A stretch of DNA of 64,000 bases from NCBI GenBank assembly GCA_947647275.1, contig CANSJQ010000001.1, forward strand, positions 248,001 through 312,000, read 5' to 3'. The position numbers and the translations under genes were made by a program. The DNA is from an uncultured Clostridiaceae bacterium. Its GTDB lineage: Bacteria; Bacillota; Clostridia; TANB77; CAG-508. Shown in pieces: positions 30,814 through 40,567 of this stretch (positions are counted from its first letter, which is position 1; each line of letters begins with the position of its first letter). Below the pieces are notes generated by a model. It had not been told where the DNA came from, ran no database searches, and saw only the letters and a program-made list of their open reading frames with translations.

Positions 30814-31776
30814 ATGAGCCAACAACTTTTAATACAAAACGGAAATACAGTATATGAGCCAGTAACACAAGATGAAATTGTATGGACAACAGAGCGAAAA
30901 GGTACTCCAGGAAAACTAGAATTTAAAGTGTTAAAAGATAATATCATTAATTTTGAAGAAGGTAATCCAGTAAGTTTTAAAGTAGATAATGAAAAAGTAT
31001 TTTATGGATTTGTTTTCACTAAAAAGAGAGAAAAAGATAAAATAATAAAAGTAACAACATACGACCAATTAAGATATTTAAAAAATAAAAGTAGTTATGT
31101 ATATACCAATAAAAGAGCAGATGAACTAGTAAAAATGATAGCCAATGATTTTTTATTAAATGTTGGAACTTTAGAAAATACAGGGTACACAATAGCAAAG
31201 AAATCTGAAAGTGATAAAACACTGTTTGATATTATATTAAATGCTTTAGATGAAACAATACAAAATAAAAAAGAAATGTATGTCTTATATGATGATTTTG
31301 GAAAGTTATGTTTAAAAAACCTAGAGAGAATGAAAATAGGACTAATTATTGATGAAGAAACAGCTCAAAATTACGATTATCAAAGCTCTATAGATACTGA
31401 TACATATAACAAAATTAAATTAGTTTATGACAATAAAGAAACAGGAAAAAGAGAAGTATATATAGCCCAAGATACCAATAATATGAATAATTGGGGTGTA
31501 TTACAATTCTTTGATACAATAGACGAAAAAACAAATGGAGCAATAAAAGCAAATTCATTATTGAAAATGTATAATCAAAAAACAAGAAGTTTGGAAATAA
31601 AAAAAGCAATAGGAGATATACGAGTTCGTGGAGGATCATTAATTATAGTTAATTTAGATTTAGGAGATGTAAAATTACAAAATTTTATGCTAGTAGAAAA
31701 AGCGAAACATACATTTAAAAATGGAGAACATTTTATGGATTTAACATTAAGAGGTCAAGATTTTATAACTCAATAA
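30814..31776 (+). CDS. baseplate hub protein (XkdQ/gpD-like)
   Basis: Gene order and sequence style. Confidence 0.8.
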   Translation: MSQQLLIQNGNTVYEPVTQDEIVWTTERKGTPGKLEFKVLKDNIINFEEGNPVSFKVDNEKVFYGFVFTKKREKDKIIKVTTYDQLRYLKNKSSYVYTNKRADELVKMIANDFLLNVGTLENTGYTIAKKSESDKTLFDIILNALDETIQNKKEMYVLYDDFGKLCLKNLERMKIGLIIDEETAQNYDYQSSIDTDTYNKIKLVYDNKETGKREVYIAQDTNNMNNWGVLQFFDTIDEKTNGAIKANSLLKMYNQKTRSLEIKKAIGDIRVRGGSLIIVNLDLGDVKLQNFMLVEKAKHTFKNGEHFMDLTLRGQDFITQ

Positions 31777-31786
31777 GGGGGAAAAA

Positions 31787-32279
31787 ATGGCAAACCTTAT
31801 AGAAACAATTAAAAAAATATCACAGGGGGCAAATGAAGCATCTGCTCCTTGTGATTTATTATTTGGAGTAGTTACAAGTATTAGTCCGTTAGAAATCACT
31901 GTTGAACAAAAACTGAAACTAACACAAGAATTTTTAATTTTAACTAAAAATGTAAAAGATTATACAGTAGAGGTTTCAGTTGATTGGGAAACAGATAATA
32001 AAACTTTAAATGCAAATCATTCGCATTCAAAAAGTGGTAATATAACAGTAAGCTCAAAAGCTACTGTTAGTCCAAACCCAGATAGTATTCAAGTTTCAAT
32101 ATCTAATGAAGTAACTGATAATACTCAAATTGATGCAAAATCAATAAATTTAACACATAATCATGAAATAACAGGAAAGAAAAAAATAACAATACATAAT
32201 GGATTAAAAAGGAATGATACTGTTATATTAATTCAGAAAAAAGGGCGGACAAGAATATGTTGTAATTGATAAAATTTAA
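31787..32279 (+). CDS. DUF2577-like baseplate protein; C terminus requires +1 at CGGA (C at 32246)
   Basis: 0-frame end KKGRTRICCN*; +1 end KKG-GQEYVVIDKI*; 493 nt minus 1 = 164 codons. Confidence 0.82.
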
Positions 32280-32302
32280 GATAGAGAGGTGGTTTAAATT
32301 AG

Positions 32303-32704
32303 ATGACACCTAATACAAACAATATATTACAAAGTAATTTAGAAGTTGCAGAACAGCCAACAAAGACATATTGTTTAAACATAGAAAATAATACCATTAC
32401 TAGATATTGTGATGGAATTGAGGCTATGAAGCAAACGATTTATTGTATATTAAATACAGAACGATTTGAACACCTTATCTACAGTTTTAATTATGGAATT
32501 GAATTAAAATTTTTAATAGGAGAAAATATAACTTATGTAGTGCCAGAACTACAAAGAGTTATAACTGAAGCATTATTACAAGATGACAGAATAGAAGAAG
32601 TCAACAACTTTAAATTCGAGATAACTAATAATAAAATTTTAATTACCTTTAATGTAATTACAACTGTAGGAGAAATACCAAGTGAAAAGGTGGTGAATAT
32701 TTAA
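32303..32704 (+). CDS. DUF2634-like baseplate protein (XkdS-like)
   Basis: CDGIEAMKQTIYCILNTERFEHLIYSFNYGIEL. Confidence 0.8.
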   Translation: MTPNTNNILQSNLEVAEQPTKTYCLNIENNTITRYCDGIEAMKQTIYCILNTERFEHLIYSFNYGIELKFLIGENITYVVPELQRVITEALLQDDRIEEVNNFKFEITNNKILITFNVITTVGEIPSEKVVNI

Positions 32705-32705
32705 T

Positions 32706-33794
32706 ATGAATCCAGAAGAATTAGACGAATATTTTGATTATGAAATAATATTGAATCGTATGTTAGATAAAATACCAGATACATTAGATAAAAGAGAAGG
32801 TAGTATAATTTATGATGCCCTAGCTCCAGCTGCTGCTGAAATGGCACAAATGTATTTAGTATTAAAGAATAATATTGATTTAGTTTTCGCAGATACATCT
32901 GCAGATGAATATTTAGACAGATTAGCCAACCAATTAGGATTATCAAGAGAACCCGCAACAAAAGCGGTAAAAAGAGGAACATTCTATGATGCAAATGATA
33001 ATCTTATGGATATAGAAATAGGAGCAAGGTTTAGTATAGATAATCTAGTATTCCAAGCCATAGAAAAGATAGAAACTGGAAAATTTAAAATGGAATGCGA
33101 AACAGCAGGAATTATAGGAAATGGTGTAGCAGGAACTTTAATACCTGTTGACTATATAGATAAATTAGGAAAAGCAGAGTTGGGAGATGTTTTAATTCCA
33201 GGAGAAGATGAAGAAACAGATGAAGCATTAAGAGAAAGATATTATGAGCAAACAGGAGAAAAGGCTTTTGGAGGAAATGTTATAGACTATCAAAATAAAA
33301 CAAAAGGAATAGCAGGTGTGGGAGCAGTAAAAGTTACTCCAATATGGAATGGAGGAGGTACTGTGAAACTTACAATATTAGACAGTGATTACAATAAAGC
33401 ATCTGATGTTTTAATACAAGAGGTCCAAAATGAAATATGTCCAGATTTTTCAAACGAAGGATTAGGTTTAGCACCTATTGGACATATAGTTACTGTTGAT
33501 ACAGTAGAAGAAGTATTACTGTCTATAAGGTCAGAAATAACTGTTGATGAATCAACTACAAAAGAAATTGCACAACAAGAAATTACAACATCAATAGAGT
33601 CATATTTATTAGAATTAAAGAAAACATGGGAAGAAACTGATTCTTTAGTAATAAGAAAAGCACAAATAGAAACAATTATTTTAAATACAAGCGGAGTAAT
33701 AGATGTAGAAAATACAACAATTAATCAAAAAACAGCTAATATTACATTAGAAAAAAATCAGATTCCTAAATTAAATGAGGTGGTTATTGTATGA
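32706..33794 (+). CDS. baseplate J-like protein
   Basis: REGSIIYDALAPAAAEMAQMYL...EYLDRLANQLGLSREPATKAVKRGTF. Confidence 0.9.
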   Translation: MNPEELDEYFDYEIILNRMLDKIPDTLDKREGSIIYDALAPAAAEMAQMYLVLKNNIDLVFADTSADEYLDRLANQLGLSREPATKAVKRGTFYDANDNLMDIEIGARFSIDNLVFQAIEKIETGKFKMECETAGIIGNGVAGTLIPVDYIDKLGKAELGDVLIPGEDEETDEALRERYYEQTGEKAFGGNVIDYQNKTKGIAGVGAVKVTPIWNGGGTVKLTILDSDYNKASDVLIQEVQNEICPDFSNEGLGLAPIGHIVTVDTVEEVLLSIRSEITVDESTTKEIAQQEITTSIESYLLELKKTWEETDSLVIRKAQIETIILNTSGVIDVENTTINQKTANITLEKNQIPKLNEVVIV

Positions 33795-34495
33795 AATTAA
33801 TAGAGTACATGCCACCTTTTTTGCGAACTGTAAGAGAATTTAATGTAATATTTGAAGCAGAAGATACAGAAGTAGATAATTTGAAAAATGAAATATCAAG
33901 ATTATTAAAAGAAGTTATTGTAAAAACAGCAGAAAGTTATGGATTAGAAAGATATGAAAAAATATATCACATAAAAAATGTAGCAGAAACACTAGAAGCG
34001 AGAAGAATGACTATTTTATTAAGAATGAATAATAGAACACAATATACTTATAAATGGCTAATAAACACATTAAATGAAGCAATAGGAAAAGAAAATTATG
34101 TTATAACAACAGATTTTAAAAATTATAAAATGCATATTGAAATAGCTTTAAATTACACAGAAGCAGCAGAAATATTAAAAAGGGATTTAGTAAAACAAAT
34201 ACCAGCAAATTTAGAATTAGATTACAGATTAACAACAAAAATAAATAATTTTATTGGTGCAGTAATTTCACAAAGATCATATTTGAATTTAAAAACTGAA
34301 ACGAATCAATATTATGAAGAAATAAAATTAAACTTAAATAATAATATAGCAACTAATGTAAGAAAACAAGATTATATAAACATTATGAGTAATACGGAAG
34401 TTGTAAAAGAAGTAGAAAGTATCAATATTAGTCATAACATTGGAACTTCTATTTCAAAACAAGATTATATAAAAATAGAGGAGGTTGAAAACTAA
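33791..34495 (+). CDS. DUF2313-like baseplate protein (YmfQ-like)
   Basis: Gene order and sequence style. Confidence 0.75.
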   Translation: MKLIEYMPPFLRTVREFNVIFEAEDTEVDNLKNEISRLLKEVIVKTAESYGLERYEKIYHIKNVAETLEARRMTILLRMNNRTQYTYKWLINTLNEAIGKENYVITTDFKNYKMHIEIALNYTEAAEILKRDLVKQIPANLELDYRLTTKINNFIGAVISQRSYLNLKTETNQYYEEIKLNLNNNIATNVRKQDYINIMSNTEVVKEVESINISHNIGTSISKQDYIKIEEVEN

Positions 34496-36327
34496 TGGGA
34501 TTTGAAAAAGTGTATATAACAAAGCAGGGGGCTTTATTAGCAGTAAAATCATTACAAGGTAAAAAAATAGAGTTTGACCATGCTGAAATAGGAAGTGGAA
34601 CTTTAACGGGAAATGCTGTTGACAAAACAGCTCTAACAACAAAAGTTTTAGAATGTCCAATTTCTAAAATAGTTCAAACTGGAGATACACAAGCACAAAT
34701 ATCATTTGTATTCAAAAATACAGATGCAAATAATGCTTTTTATTTTAGAGAAATAGGATTATTTGCTATTGACCCTGATACAAAAGCGAGGGTATTATAT
34801 GCGTATGCAAATGCAGGAAGTACAGCTGAATATATAAATAATTCAATAACAGAATTGATAGAAAAACACATAGATATAACAGTTTTAGTGGATAATGCTT
34901 CAAATGTAGTAATAAATTTAGATGAAAGTCAAGTATATGTTACAGAGAAAGATTTACAAGAAGCATTAAAAGATGCAAAATTATATTCTGGTAAAAATTA
35001 CGGTATAAAAAGACTTATTACTGACAATACAGTTGCAAGTTGGACAAGAATTGCAGATGCAGAGGGGTTAACTGCGAAAGCAACAAAAGATGGAACAGAG
35101 GTAGCAAATGATTTTGATAAATGTTACCCATGGTCTGATATTAGAAGATGTAATGTAGATCCAACAACTGGGCAAGTTCTTGCTTATTATGGAGAAACAG
35201 GATATTCAGCAGATGGAAGTAATGGAGAAGTAATGGTAAAAATACCTGAATTTTGGTGGAAAAGAGAAAGATTACCAGATGAATTTGGAAATGTATATGA
35301 ATATATTTATATTGCAGATTATGCAAGAGCTGGTTTCACTAAATCAAAAGAATTTTTTGTAGGAGCATATTTATTAAGTGTAGGAGAAGATACAAAAGCA
35401 CACTCAATAAGTGGAGCGGTACCAAAATATAATTCTAATTTAGCAAATTTCAGAACATTGGCAAAAGGTGTAGGAGATGGATTCTGCTTGTTAGATTATC
35501 ATTATTTCCTATTACAAATGTTATATTTAGTAGAATATGCACATTACAATTCTCAAAGTATGTTAGGAAATGGTATTGTTGCATATAGCGGTAATACTGC
35601 TAAAGCATTATTAGCTGAAAATGCTACAAATAGAATAATTGTAAGTTCAGTTAATAGTGGATTATGGATTGGGAAAACTGTATGTATTGGAACAAGTGAT
35701 GCATGGAATAGTAGTGTTGCAGCTGATAGAGAAATCACAGCAATAGAAGATTATAATGATGGTACTATTAGTGGAAAAGCAATAACATTTAGTGGAGATG
35801 CAGTAAATATAGCAGTTGGTAATGTTATTTGGGGTTCTGCTCAAAAAACAGGTGGAAACGATATATTAGGAAATGCATCTGGAAGTTTAAATAATAATAG
35901 TTATCATCCAGTAAATTATAGAGGTATTGAAGATATATTCGGACATATGTGGCAACATATAGATGGTCTTAATATAAAAGATTATCAAGCATATATTTGT
36001 AAAGATCCTGATAGTTATGCAAACGATACATTTGATGCACCATACGAAAAAATAGGATATGTTAATGCAGAAACAACAGATAGTTACATAAAAGAATTAG
36101 GATATGATGAAAAACATCAAGAGGTTGCCCTTCCAGTAGAGGTGGCAGCAAGTTCTAGTACTGGAGCATGTGATAATTATTGGTGTGCAGAAGGCAACCG
36201 CATAGCGTATGTTGGTGGCAACTTCAACAGCAATTGGACGAAAGGCGGTTTCTTTGCTTGGAATTGTCACCTTGCTTCCAGCTATTCGTCTTGGAATTAC
36301 GGTGCCCGACTTCTTAAATACCAGTAA
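34495..36327 (+). CDS. tail fibre protein with C-terminal CLec/FGE-like domain; DGR target
   Basis: Tail-fibre N terminus; C terminus GNRIAYVGGNFNSNWTKGGFFAWNCHLASSYSSWNYGARLLKYQ duplicated as TR downstream. Confidence 0.9.
   Translation: MGFEKVYITKQGALLAVKSLQGKKIEFDHAEIGSGTLTGNAVDKTALTTKVLECPISKIVQTGDTQAQISFVFKNTDANNAFYFREIGLFAIDPDTKARVLYAYANAGSTAEYINNSITELIEKHIDITVLVDNASNVVINLDESQVYVTEKDLQEALKDAKLYSGKNYGIKRLITDNTVASWTRIADAEGLTAKATKDGTEVANDFDKCYPWSDIRRCNVDPTTGQVLAYYGETGYSADGSNGEVMVKIPEFWWKRERLPDEFGNVYEYIYIADYARAGFTKSKEFFVGAYLLSVGEDTKAHSISGAVPKYNSNLANFRTLAKGVGDGFCLLDYHYFLLQMLYLVEYAHYNSQSMLGNGIVAYSGNTAKALLAENATNRIIVSSVNSGLWIGKTVCIGTSDAWNSSVAADREITAIEDYNDGTISGKAITFSGDAVNIAVGNVIWGSAQKTGGNDILGNASGSLNNNSYHPVNYRGIEDIFGHMWQHIDGLNIKDYQAYICKDPDSYANDTFDAPYEKIGYVNAETTDSYIKELGYDEKHQEVALPVEVAASSSTGACDNYWCAEGNRIAYVGGNFNSNWTKGGFFAWNCHLASSYSSWNYGARLLKYQ
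36203..36316 (+). repeat. DGR variable repeat (VR)
   Basis: 114 nt aligned to 36472-36585; 9 differences, all at TR adenines. Confidence 0.93.
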
Positions 36328-36339
36328 AAAACGGGGGTT

Positions 36340-36358
36340 TGGGGGTGGTCAACCCCCA
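36340..36358 (+). promoter_or_regulatory. hairpin downstream of VR, candidate DGR homing hairpin/cruciform
   Basis: TGGGGGT-GGTCA-ACCCCCA, 13 nt after target stop codon. Confidence 0.65.
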
Positions 36359-36471
36359 TTCTATAATACCTATAATGCAGACTAGTTAAAATTTTAGTAT
36401 TTATTTTATATAATAAATGGAAATATAAAGGGATTTGGTGTGTGCGGAGCCGAGATTCTTACTTTCTGTTC

Positions 36472-36585
36472 TAGCGTATGTTGGTGGCAACTTCAACAAC
36501 AATTGGACGAAAGACGGTTTCTTTGCTTGGAATTGTAACAATGCTTCCAGCAATTCGAATTGGAATTACGGTGCCCGACTACTTA
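36472..36585 (+). repeat. DGR template repeat (TR)
   Basis: Near-identical to VR, located between VR and RT. Confidence 0.93.
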
Positions 36586-36720
36586 TTTATGAAAATAAAA
36601 AAACATTACACATCATTTTCCACAGCCCTTGCTGAAAATAAGTCGCAACTGGATTGACCTAGTAGCTTCTTTTAAGCGAAAAGCCGATAGACTAAATAAG
36701 AAAAAATACCAGGAGTAAAT

Positions 36721-37807
36721 ATGAAAAGAAAAGGCAACATATATCCATTAATTATTGAAAAAGAAAATATAAAAAAAGCTATTTTAAATGCTTCAAAAGG
36801 CAAAAAAGATAGAAAAAGTGTAAAACAAGTATATGATAATATAGAACATTACACTTTAGAAATTCAAAATATGTTACAAAATAAAACATATAAACCTAGT
36901 CCGTATATTGAAATGAAAATTCATGATGGAACTAGAAAAAAGGAAAGAATAATATATAAACCTCGTTTTTATCCGGACCAGTGTATTCATTGGGCTATAA
37001 TGCAACAAATAGAACCTCTTTTAATGAGAGGTATGTATGAATTTTGTTGTGCCTCGATAAGAAATAGGGGAATACATTACGCATCAAATCATATAAAGAA
37101 AATTCTAGTTAGAGATAGAAAAAATACGAAATATTGTTTAAAATTAGATGTTAAAAAATTTTATCCTAGTATAGACAAAGAACTTTTAAAAAGAAAATTT
37201 ATGCGAATAATTAAAGAAAGAGAAACATTAGATTTAATAGACTTAATAATAGATAGTTCAAAAGAAGGAGTACCAATACGGAAATTATACAAGTCAATGG
37301 TTTGCAAATTTTTATTTACAGAATTTAGATCATTATATAAAAGAACAATTAAAAGCACCTTATTATATTCGCTATATGGATGATATGTTAATTTTTCATA
37401 GAAATAAAAAAGAATTACACAAAATTAAAGATAAAGTAGAAGAATATTTAAAAAATGAACATTTAAAAATAAAAGAAAATTGGAATTTATTTAAAGTTGA
37501 TAGTAGACCAATAGATTTTATAGGATACAGATTTTATAGAGGACATACAACATTAAGAAAAACTAATTTTTTACGAATAAAAAGAAGAATTAAAAAAATA
37601 TATAAAAAAGGAAAAATAAATTATACTGATGCTAGTTGTGTTTTGAGCTATTATGGTTGGATAAAACATTGTGATTCTAATAAATTTAATGAAAAATATG
37701 TTAGACCATATATTAGTCTAAAAAAATGCAAAGGAGTTGTTAGAAATGAAACAAAAAACTTACAGCGATATAAAACCAGAAAAAAAATTCAGTATAGAAA
37801 ACATTGA
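36721..37807 (+). CDS. DGR reverse transcriptase, requiring +1 at CGGA (C at 37279)
   Basis: KLDVKKFYPSID, GVPI-G-NYTSQWFANFYLQNLDHYIKEQLKAPYYIRYMDDMLIF (DGR-type GxxxSQ and YMDD) after skipping C37279; 1087 nt minus 1 = 362 codons. Confidence 0.92.
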
Positions 37808-38276
37808 GAACGGAAAATGTACCGTTCTTTTTTTTGACAATGTTCAAGAAGAAGATCAAGAAATCGCAAATTTAGAAAATGAAACTGAAACAAAGAAAGT
37901 ATATAGTTATGATGTATATACTTTAGAAACATCATTTAGAAACAATTTAGCTGAAATAATAGAAAAAAATATAGATAAATGGCTAAAAGATGTTAAGGAA
38001 AAAGACTACAATGATGTAGCAGCAGAAGTAAGAGCAAAAAGAAATGAATTATTAAAAGAAACTGATAAGGAAATGTGTTTAGATAGGTTAGGAATTGAAA
38101 TACCAGAAAATATAAGTGCTACAAACTTATTAACAGTTGTTACAACTGTATTTAAAGGTTTAGCAGGAGTATTAAATAATAATATGTCTAAATATAGACA
38201 AGAATTAAGAGACTTAACTAACCAGGAGGGATTTCCATATAACATAGTATGGCCAACAAAAGATAAGGAGGAGTAG
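37746..38276 (+). CDS. tail-fibre-assembly-like phage protein
   Basis: VRAKRNELLKETDKEMCLDRLGIEIPE pattern; downstream of tail fibre. Confidence 0.55.
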   Translation: MKQKTYSDIKPEKKFSIENIENGKCTVLFFDNVQEEDQEIANLENETETKKVYSYDVYTLETSFRNNLAEIIEKNIDKWLKDVKEKDYNDVAAEVRAKRNELLKETDKEMCLDRLGIEIPENISATNLLTVVTTVFKGLAGVLNNNMSKYRQELRDLTNQEGFPYNIVWPTKDKEE

Positions 38277-38277
38277 C

Positions 38278-38899
38278 ATGGAAAATATAACTACTACAAT
38301 AATTAGTTTAACTGCTTTCATAACTGCTCTTGGAACACTTATTGTTACTATTATGAAAGCTAAAAAGGAAATAGAAAATACATTACCTAAAAAAATACAA
38401 AAGCAGTGTAGTATTAATATTGAAATAACAAACAAACTTGAGAAATTAAAAGAGTATTTTATGGCAGATAGAGTACAAATTTATGATTTTCACAATCGGT
38501 GGGCATTATGCGAATGGTCGTAGTGCATTAAAAACATCTTGTAGTTATGAAGTAGTAAGAGCAGGAGTAAAGGGACATCAGAAAGAATTACAATGTGTTC
38601 CATTAACTTGTATTCCTAAATTTGTAAGAACTCTTTTAAGTCAAAATGAATTGAAAATTAATGATTTAGAGGAAATAAAAGATACTATGCCAGCAACATA
38701 TCAATTAAAGAAAGAGCAAGACATTCAATCATTTTACGACATAATTTTACAAAACAAAAATAAAGAGCCTATAGGATTTTTAGCAATACAATATAGCCAA
38801 AAAAATTCTGTAGCCTTCAATCAAGAACAAATGAATGAAGTATTAAAAGTAAAATTCTTTATTGAAGAAAACCTAGAAAAAATGGTTTCTAATAAGTAA
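38278..38899 (+). CDS. membrane-anchored phage protein (IYDFHNGGHYANGRSALKTSCSYE type), requiring +1 at CGGT (C at 38497)
   Basis: HN-R-WALCEWS* in 0 frame; HN-GGHYANGRSALKTSCSYEVVRAG after skipping C; 622 nt minus 1 = 207 codons. Confidence 0.82.
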
Positions 38900-38913
38900 A
38901 AGGAGAATGTGGT

Positions 38914-39117
38914 ATGAAAGATTTGTTAAAAAAATTGTCAAATTTAATAAATGTTAAGACTATTGTTACATTATTATTAACAATAGTCTTTTGTATATTA
39001 GCATTAAAAGGCATCATAAATGGAGAGCAATTTCTTGTAATATTTACAACTGTAATTGCTTTTTATTTTGGAACACAACACGAAAAGAAAAACAACGAAA
39101 ATAAAGAACAAGAATAA
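38914..39117 (+). CDS. phage holin (phi LC3-like)
   Basis: LINVKTIVTLLLTIVFCILALKGIINGEQFLVIFTTVIAFYFGTQ. Confidence 0.8.
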   Translation: MKDLLKKLSNLINVKTIVTLLLTIVFCILALKGIINGEQFLVIFTTVIAFYFGTQHEKKNNENKEQE

Positions 39118-39145
39118 TACCGTAAAAAAATTACGGCATTATAAA

Positions 39146-39180
39146 AATACTGGAAGAAAATCTAAAAATCTTCCAGTATT
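39146..39180 (+). terminator. intrinsic terminator
   Basis: AATACTGGAAGA-loop-TCTTCCAGTATT followed by T-rich tract. Confidence 0.8.
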
Positions 39181-39342
39181 TATTTTTTATAAAGAAAGGA
39201 TGATTTTTATGTCAGAAAAAGTAAAAGCAACAATAAGAAATGAAAAAGATGAAAGACAAGATGTTGAAATTTTAGTTGATGATGTAGAACTTACTCCAGA
39301 AATGGAAGCAGAATTATCAAATGAAAATGGAGGGGAAGAATA

Positions 39343-40428
39343 ATGGGAACATTTTCAAAATTATGTGATTTAATAATGGAAGCAAGTGCTTCAAATTATA
39401 CCGCAAAAAGAAATAGTACAATAAAAAAACAAACTCCTCATCATGTTGCAGGAGTTTTAACTGCTGAACAAATAGGAAAAATATTTCAAAATCCAAATAG
39501 AAAAGCCTCAGCAAACTATGGAATAGGAATTGATGGTAAAATAGTTGGTATAGTTCCAGAAGAATCTAGAGCTTGGACTTCAAGTTCTCCATCTAATGAT
39601 CACCAAGCTGTTACTTATGAAGTATCTAATGACCAAGTGGGAGGAGATTGGCACATATCAGACCTATGTATTGAAAGATTAATAGATTTAATGGTTGATG
39701 TTCAAAAAAGGAATCCAAATACTACTCATTATATATATGATGGTACTTCCAATGGAACAATTACAAGACATAATATGTTCGCTGCAACAACTTGTCCTGG
39801 TAGTTACTTACAAAGTAAATTACCATATATAACTGAACAAGTAAATAAAAGGATTGCAGAAGGAACAGCACCAGTTGAAGTTCCAAAAGTACAAGCAGCA
39901 ACAAAAAGAAATGTAGGAGAAAAAGTAACAGTTACAGGTATTTATGTTGCATCTAACTCTACTAATAGATTAAATCCAGCAAGAACTAGCGGTACAATTA
40001 CAAAAATAATTGCAGGTGCTAAAAATCCATATCTACTAGACAATGGAAATTTAGGTTGGACAAACGATGGTTGTATTGTAGATAGTGCAATAACAGCACC
40101 TACAACAAATACATCAGTAACAACATATACAGTACAAAGTGGAGACTGTTTATCAGAGATTGGAGCAAAATTGGGTGTAAATTGGAAAGAAATTGCATCT
40201 TTAAATGGAATACACTCACCATATACTATTTATAAAGGTCAAAAATTAAAAATACCAACTGCAGCAGCAACAAGTACTAAAACAAACTTAAAATCAAATG
40301 AAGAAATTTGCAAAGAAGTTTGGGCAGGAAAATGGGGTAATGGTGGAGACCGAGCATATAGATTAACACAAGCAGGTTATGATGCTAATTTAATTCAATC
40401 AATGGTTAATAAAGGTATTGGAAAATAA
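39343..40428 (+). CDS. N-acetylmuramoyl-L-alanine amidase with LysM (endolysin)
   Basis: HHVAGVLTAEQIGKIFQ...NYGIGIDGKIVGIVPEESRAWTSSSPSNDHQAVTYEVSN; LysM YTVQSGDCLSEIGAKLG. Confidence 0.9.
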   Translation: MGTFSKLCDLIMEASASNYTAKRNSTIKKQTPHHVAGVLTAEQIGKIFQNPNRKASANYGIGIDGKIVGIVPEESRAWTSSSPSNDHQAVTYEVSNDQVGGDWHISDLCIERLIDLMVDVQKRNPNTTHYIYDGTSNGTITRHNMFAATTCPGSYLQSKLPYITEQVNKRIAEGTAPVEVPKVQAATKRNVGEKVTVTGIYVASNSTNRLNPARTSGTITKIIAGAKNPYLLDNGNLGWTNDGCIVDSAITAPTTNTSVTTYTVQSGDCLSEIGAKLGVNWKEIASLNGIHSPYTIYKGQKLKIPTAAATSTKTNLKSNEEICKEVWAGKWGNGGDRAYRLTQAGYDANLIQSMVNKGIGK

Positions 40429-40567
40429 AAATGCACTAAATTTTACAAAAATGATACAAAATGTAACAATTTTTGATAAAAAATATCAAAAATAGTGCAA
40501 AAGTTTACAAATTTATTCAAAAAGTTAAGTAGGGGAGTATAAAAACTCCTCTACTTAATATGTAATA

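Noticed and set aside
36435-36635. ORF over the DGR TR as a protein gene
   Set aside because: Coding resemblance is due to TR being a copy of VR; DGR template RNA is the better explanation.
37376-37807. ORF 37376-37807 as an independent gene
   Set aside because: It begins inside the RT YMDD motif; it is the C-terminal half of the RT.
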